From: Sorghum bicolor
Lineage: Eukaryota > Streptophyta > Magnoliopsida > Poales > Poaceae
NCBI RefSeq assembly: GCF_000003195.3
Contig: NC_012872.2
Span: 23,522,066-23,586,065 of the forward strand
Reading direction: 5' to 3'
Length of the DNA: 64,000 nucleotides
The notes beneath the pieces are model-generated. The model did not search any database. It saw only the letters and a list, made by a program, of their open reading frames with translations, and was not told the DNA's origin. Numbering within the stretch: position 1 is the first letter of the stretch; each line of letters starts with the position of its first letter. Below are positions 11,890 through 21,366 of this stretch, piece by piece. A program made the position numbers and the translations under genes.

Positions 11890-12822
11890 CTGCTTAGAGT
11901 CTTCAACTATATAATTAGGGTCAGTTAAATAGCGGTGTACCTTCTCAGAGGGGGAAGTGCATGTGGACTTCTCCGGTTCCAATGTAGATGATGGCTTTGA
12001 TAATGTTGAGGAACGGTCTTCCAAGGATGGTGGGTGGATCGTACTCGTCTTCTCCCATGTCAATGACCTGAAAATCATCTGGAGCTGAATGTATGTTGGT
12101 TGTAGGGACATGGTTCCATGCAGGAGCTGATAAGTGACTGCGGCCATTATGTTGACGTCAGATCCGGTGTCGTAGAGTGTCTTCTAAAAAGAATATCCGT
12201 TGATTGTGCACTCGATGCTTGGAACACCAGGGTCGTCCTTCTTGATCAAGAAAGGCGACTTGAGTTGACGATCTTGACCTCCTTGAACTGCAGTGACCAT
12301 CCTAGCTGACTCGGTACACATTTTCTTGTTCTTGTTCCTCCTGTTGGTCCTCTTCCTTGGTTCATGTCGGGAGTGCTTTGAGATTTGTGTAGTCTTGATC
12401 GTGAAGGAAAACGTCTCATTCCTCCCCTTGATGTAGAAACTGATCTTGGCAGCACTAGCATAGATGACAGCTCCCGAGGTGTTCAGGAATGGCCTCCCTA
12501 GGATGATGGGTGCTCTCTCATCAGTATCAGTCTCTATCACCACGAAGTCTGCTAGAGCGTATAAGGTACCATCTCGGACATAGAGGTTCTTCAATATTCC
12601 CTTTGGGAAACTTAGTGTCTGATCTGCAAGCTACAAATACATGGTTGTTTCTCGTAAAGGATGTGTAAAGAATTTTTCATAGAGTACCCTGGGCATAATG
12701 TTGATGCTGGAGCCAAAGTCGTAGAGTGCTTCTGGGATGTCCACCATGCCAACGGAGATCGGGATGACGGTGCGTCCTGGATCGCCTCTCTTGACCGGTA
12801 GAAGGTCAGTAGTTACTTCCAC
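11890..12822 (-). pseudogene. TE-C tandem retropepsin-like domains
   Basis: Leftward reading frame with two aspartic-protease units. Unit 1 has the catalytic-loop motif DFGSSINIM at about 12706-12720 and the flap-end motif ILGRPFLNT at about 12483-12506. Unit 2 has DTGSDVNIM at about 12158-12172 and a second ILGRPFL at about 12008-12030. A basic linker (KRTNRRNKNK-like) joins them. Stops at about 12631 (TAG) and 12184 and a frame change in unit 2 disable translation. Athila and Tat proteases commonly carry D-[LF]-G-[AS]-S instead of DSG/DTG, so unit 1 is ordinary for the lineage; the additional DTG unit is the oddity. The same pair occurs in TE-F. Confidence 0.75.
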
Positions 12823-14277
12823 AACAGGTTTACTCCAGTAGTTACGTCCTCAAGCATTTTGGGGCAGTGATTGCCGGAGTGTCTAGTATCTCCAGACCTG
12901 GTGGGGTCTGGGAGTTGGAAAACTCCTTCATATTTTGCTCGAAGTGTACCTGTTCATAGAGACAAGGCAGAGATCAAGTGCATGGGCCCTGTTGGTGGAA
13001 AACACCAACAGAACCAAAAGTGTATTTGTTCTTCTCTAACCTTAAGCATAGTGAGCAAGAAAAAGTTGATGGATAATAAGATCATGAGGGTAGCATTTAA
13101 AACATTTGTCAGATCAAATCCCTCAACCTAATGGAAAGATAATCTTTCTATACTTATGTTTTTTTATATATATCATCCAAAGATTGTGTGTGCAACATTT
13201 TAGCTCATATGATTAGGAGTGTGGAATCACAAAGGTGGAAGGACTAAACATAATGAATCGACTGGGTTGGTTAATCTAGAATTGTAAATCATACATGTTT
13301 GTCTCTTTTATTCATGTGAACGCCTGAACCAAGGAGAAGCTTATAAAAGTGATAGTCAAGTACCTTAAGATGTTACCTTACTTGAAGAGTGATGGTACAG
13401 TATCATCTTGTGGAAGCTTTCCTTTCTTAGCGGTTGTGCATCGTGTTTGTGGCACCCTCCATGGATCATCTCTTGTGAGCTATGCCTTCCTTGTGTAAAT
13501 TATTAACCTTCATGCGTCTCTCTCTTTGTCTCCAATGTGAGTTTATCTCAGGACTTCCCAGGTCGATATTGAAAGTTTTCCTGCAGGGGTTAGTCCAACA
13601 AAATATCCCATATCTACTATAGCATACTATCGGCTCAAAAATCAACCTAGACACCATGTCTAATTTGATTCAGGAGGGCATTTTAACCTAAGCACCATGC
13701 TTAATTTAAAACCCCTTGGAAGTAAGATCATCATTCCTAAACTAAGCACCAAGCTTAATTAAGAGATAAATGAAACTACTCCAAACCTAGACATATACTA
13801 AAGCAAATAAAGGTGGTATGAGAGCATTTATAGAGATCTACTCAAGTGGAGATGAAGTTGTGTGATTAGTATTTAACAAATTGAGCATGTCTCAAAGGTA
13901 GGGACAACCAACATAGCAACATGGCAAAAGATGTTTTTATGTAAAGTACTCCCCCAAGCTTGAATTTTGCAAAATTAAAGTTTGGATGAATTTAATTCAA
14001 TGTTGTATAATGATTGGTTGGACATACCTTGTGCTTGTCATTCATCCGATCTTCTTGCTCCAATCCTGGAAAGGTTAGTGACAAGAATACCCGAAGGAAT
14101 TTTTTTTACAATTATCCTTATATGCTCAACACACAAGGTAATGTTGTAAGTAATTAAAAGCTCATGTTACAATCTGATCAGTGCTTGTTTTAGGACACTA
14201 AGCTTGTCCTTGGGAAACCATCAATTTATGTCGGCGAAGTGGTTTCCCCTCCAACGCTGACCTATATCAAGATCAAC
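12823..14277 (-). other. TE-C central spacer, no gene seen
   Basis: No coding frame recognised. Part of it (about 13350-14277) matches TE-H 58810-59427, including the purine tract at 13948-13963. A perfect 9-bp inverted repeat CTGTTGGTG/CACCAACAG with loop GAAAA lies at 12989-13011. Confidence 0.55.
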
Positions 14278-14580
14278 TCAACGAGATCTGCAATATTTAA
14301 TATAGACATATGCATCGACAACCGCCCTTTTAAAGTTTTTATAAATAGAAAGGATGAGGGGGTTGGAGATCTCGAATGTGGTGATGTTGGAAAAACCAAT
14401 AGATTGGGAAGATGTTGCATATGAGCATGGAGTAAATGGAGTGGCTATGAAATAAATTCCATGCTCATTGACGCTTAGAGTGAAATCCATGTGGTATGGT
14501 GAAAAATGATAAGGTGAGTGTGGTAAAAAAAGAAAAAGGATACACGGACGACTCGGTTCGAAACTAGCACAACTACCGTT
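14278..14580 (-). pseudogene. TE-C post-gag frame of unknown function, N-terminus lost
   Basis: The encoded peptide matches the C-terminal half of the TE-H frame at 58453-58809: both contain a NEHGIY motif, SSQSIG, NITTFEISNP, YKNFKRAVVD and a terminal KYCRS. I do not recognise the family. In TE-C it starts directly beside the primer-binding site, so gag and the first half of this frame have been deleted. Persistence of amino-acid similarity, despite the loss of gag, is the reason to list it. It could be the C-terminal tail of an older gag or gag-pro protein. Confidence 0.5.
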
Positions 14581-14597
14581 CCCCGGCAACGGTGCCA
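14580..14597 (-). other. TE-C primer-binding site (tRNA-Asp)
   Basis: Minus strand TGGCACCGTTGCCGGGG, one mismatch to the tRNA-Asp complement, 7 bases from the 5' LTR. Confidence 0.85.
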
Positions 14598-14604
14598 GAA
14601 AGCT

Positions 14605-15887
14605 TGTTGGGTATTTTAAACGCAAACAGAAAAATGCGCAAGCGCACGGATACCGATGTAGCTTTCACCCGAGAGTATTCCAGAGTATCGATTTTCCACA
14701 GGGAACGTGAGTGTACTAATTAAGATCCAAGATCGCCCAAGGATAACTATATAATTATTTTTGGTGGGAAGAGAGGTAGTTTCCTGAGAGTTCTCTAGTT
14801 GATCTAAGAATCAAGAATTACTTTAAGATTATTTATTTCGGGACATCAGAGCACTAACCACAGAAAGAGATGAGAAGGGGGCTAGGAAGGTCTGACTACG
14901 GTCCTACAAACACCGATCCGAACGAGGTGGAATACGTCGACCGTTAGGGCTATCACTATCCTAAGGCTACCACAACAATCCACAGGATTGAGTGCAATTC
15001 CAGGTAATTGCAAGACTAAACACCACGTCTAATCTATTAATTACTACTCTAATGTTTCAAAGATTAGAGCACTTGATGCAAGCGGGAATCCAATCAATAA
15101 CTTGAATGTAAATAAAAGTAATTAAAGAACTCAGGAATTATGAATTGAAGAACCTGGAGAACGATGAAGAACGAACCAGTTGCTGCAAAAGTACAATGTT
15201 GAGGAAGATCCGACAGATCTGGCTCCTCCTCCTCCGCTCTCCTCTTCTCTCTCCCTATTTTCTATATTACAACTAGAACTAACTAGAACTAGAACTAGAG
15301 GAACTAGAACTAGAACTAGATGAACTAGAACTAGAACTAGATGAACTAGAGGTAGAACTAGAAGAACTAGAGGGATCCTCTCTACTTGGATGAAGAATTG
15401 AAACCCTAACTTTGGTTCTGTAGAAGAGATATGATCTCCAGGGGCCAGGGGGCCTTGCTTATATAGTCTTTTCAGATGAATCTGGGCCGTTGGATCAAAC
15501 CGACATTGATTGAACGGTTATTGTTGATCCTTTAGGTCGGTGGAGTGTAATCCCCGAATTGGACTCTGATTGGGCAACACAGGTGGGTGGGCGCCCTCAG
15601 GACTGGGGCGGGCGCCCTGTCCCTGAGCCCTCTCGGCCTCCGCTTCGGTCCCGTGGCTTCTAGAGTCTTCTAGATGATAGAAAATTGCGCGGCACGTTAA
15701 TATCTCTATGTAAACCCGACGTGTGGGCCTTTCTTCCGTATTTCCTGATAACCCTCTATAGAAATAGACAAACACCAAAACTCGTGGAATTCTGTCAGAT
15801 AAAACCCTAAGTCTGGGTGTTGGTTGCATTTGGATCCTTTTCCATGATTAATTGATGGTTAAATATGAGCATTAAGCACCGTCAACA
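14605..15887 (-). repeat. TE-C 5' LTR (1283 bp)
   Basis: Partner of 8506-9788. Begins (minus) with TGTTGACGG at 15887 and ends with ACCCAACA at 14605. It contains the conserved U3 open frame 15518-15829, the TATA box and the AACTAG repeat. Confidence 0.93.
15459..15465 (-). promoter_or_regulatory. TE-C 5' LTR TATA box
   Basis: TATATAA on the minus strand followed by GCAAGGCCCCCTGGCCCCTG, the same arrangement as in the other Tat LTRs here. It would direct leftward transcription of TE-C. Confidence 0.7.
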
Positions 15888-16030
15888 ATTGGGTCGATAA
15901 AGTTATTACACCATCACAGTACATGACATGAGTCAAAGATCAAGGTTTCGGATTACAACATGATTACAAAAGCACCACTGCTGACTGCCATACTACAAAA
16001 GATCCTCACATAACAACTATCCACTACCCA

Positions 16031-17115
16031 CTACACTCCAGGCTCGTCGTCCGAGTCAGCGTCGAAGATCGCCTCTCCATCCTCGTCGCTAACTGGCTCA
16101 AGCTCCTCGTCCTCCACGTCCTCATGCAAATGTGGTGCAGCCACGGCTGGTCCATCTACCTCCATGCCGTCATCATCGGCCACAATCACCTCGGGTCCCA
16201 CCTCTGGATACACTGGGGCAGGGCGAGGAATAGGGTGTAGTATGTTGTTGAGACGGTGAATCTCCACAAGACTAGCCTCAATCTGATCCTGTAGATAGTT
16301 CTCCCACTTAAGCGACTGGATCCTGTGCATCTCCCAAGCCCGGCGCCTGTTCTCCGACACGCGGAGCGCAGTATCCCTCTCACGAGTGATCTGCACCAAG
16401 CGCTCCTGCACTGTCTCGCTCTCTCTAGCCAACTGACTCATCTGATCCTGCTTGTGATCTCTCTCCCTGATGGCCTTCACCCACTGCTGCCTACGGTACT
16501 TTGCAATGCCTTCCCAGTCATTGCGGTCCTTCTGAGCTTGCTCTAGGAGTTTAGCTTGCTTGCGACACTTGTGAGCACACTTCTCAGCCTTTTGTTGCAT
16601 CAACTGAGCCTGGCGAACAGCCACCATCACCTGGGCATAGGTGTCCTCTCACTGACTGAACTGCTTGAGCGCAGCCATCATAACACTCATAGCAGGATTG
16701 GAACTCTCAGCTCGCTCTCCACGACCACGGACCAACGCACAACCATCAGCTTGCTTCCACTCTGCTGCTGCTGGGTCAGTGCGGGGAATGGAGGCCGCTG
16801 GTCCTTCTGTCGGCTCATCACCAAACCTCTGACAGATGTTGAGCAGCATAGCATGGGCTGCAACCTGAGCTGCTTCCCATGGAGTCTGCCCATCTGAGTT
16901 ACAGGTCCACCCAGTCCATGCAGGCCTGCCCCATGCGGAGGGACAACTCCCTACATAGCAAACCACTGCAACTCTCCCGTCATGTCCACCTCCCACCAAG
17001 AATACTGAGGTGGCTCAGTATACCCCACAAACTGCAGCACCCTCCAGAGCAAAGTAGGAGTGCCAAACTCGCTCAGAAAGGTGTCACTAGGGCGAGGTGA
17101 AGCGGGCATGTCCAT
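16031..17115 (-). pseudogene. TE-B ORF0 (coiled-coil protein upstream of gag), degenerate
   Basis: Read leftwards from ATG at 17113-17115: an N-terminal part with FLSEFGTPTLLWRVLQFVGY and YSWWEVDMTGELQWF, a middle part with DGQTPWEAAQVAAHAML and ICQRFGDEP, then a long charged alpha-helical stretch (about 16150-16620) typical of a coiled coil, ending in an acidic tail (EDVEDEELEPVSDEDGE). An in-frame TAG near 16960, a frameshift near 16930 and a TGA at 16649-16651 break it. Position and architecture parallel the intact ORF0 of TE-D at 30520-31770, although sequence similarity is low. Extra frames ahead of gag (called orf0) have been described in the rice elements RIRE3 and RIRE8, as I recall; no biochemical role is established. 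TE-C separates it from gag. Confidence 0.75.
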
Positions 17116-17449
17116 CTGTGGAAAGGAATAGGAATACCATAGGTAAGAGAGGATTAATTTAAGCAACATTTATTTCATTCAAGGGACGACATTATAAGGG
17201 AAGGAGTAGACAGAATGTATGTATGAACGCGACATGATGCTTGCACGAACCGTACGTCCTCGCAAAATTTGAAAATTAATATTCTAACAGATATACGGTG
17301 GCATACATTCGTCTCTCGGTACGATAACTACCGATTTACACGTGCGCTGTTAGAGTACATGTAGAAAACTTCATTGCAGCCCAACAATTCCCAATATAAC
17401 ACTCAAGAAAGCAGTAAACTAAGTGCACATTGCTTGTACATGCCCAACA
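17116..17449 (-). other. TE-B leader between 5' LTR and ORF0 (left part)
   Basis: No gene. This untranslated leader continues at 35901-36361 on the far side of TE-D. Confidence 0.6.
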
Positions 17450-17454
17450 TGCAC
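17450..17454. repeat. TE-D target-site duplication, left copy
   Basis: TGCAC here and at 35896-35900, flanking the two LTR ends exactly. Confidence 0.92.
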
Positions 17455-20400
17455 TGAAACGATCTAGATTTCCACGAAGGGAAATCCCCAGATTCGAATT
17501 GTAAAACGAATTAACGCGCGAAGGAGTCAATTCGAATTACCCGAATTTCAGCTGTTATACAAGTCATACACGAACAAAAGAGAGTACAAGAGGGGTTTAC
17601 TCATTATTACATCGCCACTTGGCGGAATCACACTCACACACAGCATACGGAACAGCATCGGGTAGATAGCGAAGGCGCGAACTCCGGATCCTCCAAACTT
17701 GAGCGTAGGATGAGACGCCTACTCCTCCCAATCATCGCCCGCGTAGTCGTACTCAGGTTCAGAACCTGCTGCCAATGTATCAGTACGATTTGTACTGGCC
17801 ACTGGCTCCCACCCTATGCTTTTTGCGAAGCTTTGTGGTAGGTGGAATGCAAGGGTTCGTATCAAAAGACCTAATATATGGCTGTAGTTTCCTATGCGAA
17901 TACGTCAAGTTTTATAATAATAAGTCAACTTTTATTCCAACACCTTTCACACACATTCTCCCATCCCTGCACACACATCTCACCACACTCTCACTCACTA
18001 GGCGGCAAGGACGACTCCCGCTCGTGCCTTGCCTCAGCGGCCAACGCCGGATCCAACACGAACCCAGGGGAAGGTAGAAAGGACTCCTCTCTCTAGTCAA
18101 GTGAAGCGGAAACATAGGAAAGGTCCATAGCCGTAAACGGCATATGTATCGATCGATCAACCAGAACTCTGCAGAGGTTTGCACTACCCACAAGATCACC
18201 ATCATCGACGCTGTACATCGTCTAGGCTGATACCGGGCTGCCTCCCAACTAAACACGATGCCACCCTACCACTCAGGACTGGGGCCATGCCGGAGTACCA
18301 CCGGCATGCTGAGACTGTGAGACGTAGTACCGGGCCCCCAAGATCACTACGCTGTCTTAAGAGGGTGTGGGTCCCATGCCCGTACCTCCCTACACTTTCC
18401 GCTAACAACCTAGTAGTAGTGGCACCGCCCTAGCTGGTCGTACATCCGTCCCGTTCCATGGCTAAGGCGAGTGGGAATGCAAGGCTTCCTACGAACCGGT
18501 TCCCAGAACATATCAGTCCTTAAGTGACCAAGCAAGACATCTTCACGTGGGGTCGGCCGATGCCCCGCTCAACGGGACATCCGGTCACCCCGTGCTAAAC
18601 AGCACCTCCCATCCCGGCGCTTCGTCCCACGAAGACACTCCACTCCGGGACCTCACCCTGTCACATGTGCCCGCCACAGGCATCTCTCTTGGGAAACGCC
18701 CAGGTAGCATCTCCCGGCATGACTCGCCCCAAGACTCGTCGTACATTCCTGCTCGGTCGACTTAACCCTCACTACACACCCAAAACACACGCTAAGATCT
18801 CCCCAAATTCCGATATCGGCATTCCATGCCTTAACCAACCCAACAACTGTTCACCAAGCATCACATCACAGATATAATGCAGAGTAGAGTACCAGTAGTA
18901 AGATGCAAGCTTCTAACCTAACTGCGGGTAAGCAAGGGTAGTAGGTTGCGACAAGGTAACGGCTCACAAGCATTTCTACCATGCATCCTATCCCGGATTA
19001 TTGCATAAAAGTAAAGCGCTAGCGTCTACATCCATGGCATGACTAATAGGATTCTACGAGGTTGGGTGGGACGTGGCACCTGGCAAGTCGTCCTCGAGCT
19101 CCTCAGTGTAGTCGGGGTCGTACTCCTCAGTCGTCGGCTCCTCCGGGTCTGTCAAACGAGACATACGGTCGCAATAAGCGACCCCTATAGATATCACAAA
19201 AATCCAATAGAAGAATCGAAAGAACCAAATGCACTCATAATTAAGCCTATGACGTAGAGCTTCTTTTTATAAGAATTTAGATACTTGGTTTGTATTTTTC
19301 GGAATCCATTTGGGGTTTTAAAAGATTTATGCAAGCTATAAACTTGGAAAAAGAAAAAGAAAAAGGGGCAGGGAGACAGATCCGCGGTTTGGGCCTCAAA
19401 CCAGCCCAGGCGGCGGCCAGGGGGTGGAAGGCCGCGGCGGCTTGGTGGCTCGGCCCAGAACGGCCTGGCGCGGCTGCTGGTCCGCTGCTGGGCTGGTGCT
19501 CTTGGGCCTTGGCTTCGCGCTGGGCTCGGCCCAGCGGCCAGGGTGCGGGGTGGAGGCGCGGGGCGCGGCCGGCTGCGGCTCACGGCGGGCTGGTGCTCTT
19601 GGCCCACTCCCCTCTCCCTTCTCTTCGGCCCACGGCACACCGGGCGCACCCAGGTAGCTCTCCTCCTCTTCTCTCCCCTGTTCTTCCTACCGACGGCGCC
19701 CAGAGCCGCCCAGTGTCCCGGCGGCGCTCCGGCGGTGCTCCGGTGCTCTTCCCCTTGCTCCTCTACTTTAAACAGCGCATTGTGCGTTCTCGGACGTGGC
19801 GAAGGTGCTCGGAGCGGTTCGGGGCTCACTGCTGGAGCGTGTCGGCCGGACGTCGCGCGTGTCGGGGCGTTCGTGCCCGTGGCGCCCGCGACCACAGGGG
19901 CGCTCACTCGGGTGCGCACGACGCACCGGACTGCGCGCGTGGGTGGCGTGGCGCTTTGGCGGGTGCGAAGGGTGCTCAAGGTGGCGCCTTGGGCACTTCC
20001 CAGGCGGGCTCGTGCCGTGACCTCGGTGCGGCAGGGCGCGCCCATGGCGGTCGCGAGCGGTACCTCGGCTCTAGGCTCGCGGCGACCCCGCATGGCCGGG
20101 ACTCGCTCCCCGGCCCCGGGTGTGTGTGCTGCGTGTACGCGTGCGCGTGCAGATGTGCGACGGACGCGAGAGGTGCAGAAAGGCAACGCCTTGGGTGCGG
20201 TTGCGGCGGCCATGGCGCAAGCGTTCGGCTTGGTGGTGCACGAAGACGGAAACGTGGGCATACCGGGGGTGGCGAGGTTGGTGGCTAGTGTCGCAGTGGA
20301 GAGCTGACGCCGTGCAGATGGTTCGCTGTGCCGTGCCGTGAAGCCCGCCGCGTGGATGGGGGAGGGACGGCGGCGGCGATCTCCCCTGCTCCGGTGCCCT

Positions 20401-21332
20401 GGACGGTTCCCGCGGCGTGGTCGCCCCGCCTCCTCGCTCCTTCCTCGGCTTGCAGTGCTCGGAGAGTGGTGGCTAGGCCGCGGCGCGGCGGCGGTGTGGA
20501 TGGGACGCGCTAGGGCTCGGAATTCGGCTTAAATAGCCGCCCCCTGATCATGGCTTGCGGTGGACGGCCGGGGTGTCATCCGGACACGTGTAGGGCGCCT
20601 GTGTTCGCGAGGCTAGGGTTTGGGGGTGCGGGGTGGTTGCGAGCGCGATGGTGATCTCCCGTTCGAAAATCGCCCGGTCAAAAGGGGAGCCGGTGGCGTC
20701 ACCATGGCAGAGGAATCGGGCAGGAAAAGCAGAGGAGGGGGAGCAAGGTGGGGGATGACAGGCGGGGGCCACCTGTCATCCGCGCGGGGTGGTTGCTGGG
20801 CGTCCGCGCGCGGTGTGGAGCGCGTGCTGGGCCGCGCGCGATGCTGGGCCGCGGCGAACGCGAGCGCGGGTGGGGTGCGCGTGCTGGGCCGCGCGCGATG
20901 CTGGGCCGCGGCGAACGCGAGCGCGGGTGGGGTGCGCGTGCTGGGCCGCGAGCTGCTCTCGGGCCACATTTGCTTTTCATTTTTCCAGCCCTAGCTTCAA
21001 CCGTTTTCTAATTTCTGCTAAGTCTATTCTCCAACCCCTTGATTCCCTAATTGCCTAACTTAGTTTCCCACTTGAGCACAAGCCAAGGGTCAGCTTTTGA
21101 AGAGAAATCACTAGTTAAATAAAGGTTATTGATTTTATTACTCACCACATTAAATCGATAAAAGCCAAATCACATGTTGAATTAAATATGCATATGCTCA
21201 AAAATTAAATAGGTTCTACTTGTGCATCTACAAGGGATTTTTCTAGTATGAATTCACCAAACAAGGGTTATTTTTAAAAAAAAATTTCAGGTGGTAATTT
21301 TGGTAATTTGCGGAAATTTCTGGGTCGTTACA
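17455..21332 (-). repeat. TE-D 3' LTR (3878 bp)
   Basis: Plus-strand ends TGAAACGATCTAG and GGGTCGTTACA. Very GC-rich between about 19380 and 20980. Carries two copies of a 57-bp unit. Partner: 31961-35895. Confidence 0.95.
20824..20951. repeat. 57-bp minisatellite in TE-D 3' LTR, 2 copies plus partial
   Basis: Unit starts at GTGCTGGGCC and repeats at 20881 and, partially, at 20938. The 5' LTR has three units at the corresponding place, so copy number changed after insertion or during reverse transcription. Confidence 0.92.
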
Positions 21333-21349
21333 GTCCTTCCCCCTCATTG
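21333..21349 (-). other. TE-D polypurine tract
   Basis: Minus strand ATGAGGGGGAAGGAC immediately before the 3' LTR terminus TGTAACGACCC. Confidence 0.85.
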
Positions 21350-21366
21350 GAATCTCGTCCCGAGAT

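Larger units (their letters stand above)
8506..15887 (-). mobile_element. TE-C: complete non-autonomous Tat-type element (7382 bp) without RT or integrase
   Basis: Two LTRs of 1283 bp each (8506-9788 and 14605-15887), a tRNA-Asp primer site, a terminal purine tract and a perfect target duplication delimit a full insertion into TE-B between gag and ORF0. The internal 4.8 kb holds no RT, RNase H or integrase. Leftwards from the primer site come a post-gag reading frame related to TE-H (14278-14580), about 1.4 kb of spacer partly related to TE-H (58860-59427), two retropepsin-like domains related to TE-F (11890-12822) and about 2 kb of conserved non-coding sequence related to TE-F. Gag is deleted. 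The element is thus either a gag-deleted relative of both or a recombinant. Mobility would need proteins supplied in trans. Confidence 0.9.

Noticed and set aside
19194..20307. Long overlapping open frames (332, 355 and 254 codons) on both strands in the TE-D 3' LTR, repeated at 33700-34813
   Set aside because: The DNA is very GC-rich, so stops are rare in every frame. The peptides are low-complexity A/R/G/P-rich, overlap each other on both strands and show no family motif.
20613..21058. Repetitive protein-like frames around the 57-bp minisatellite
   Set aside because: 57 is a multiple of three, so the repeat stays open in all frames by arithmetic; no evidence of translation.
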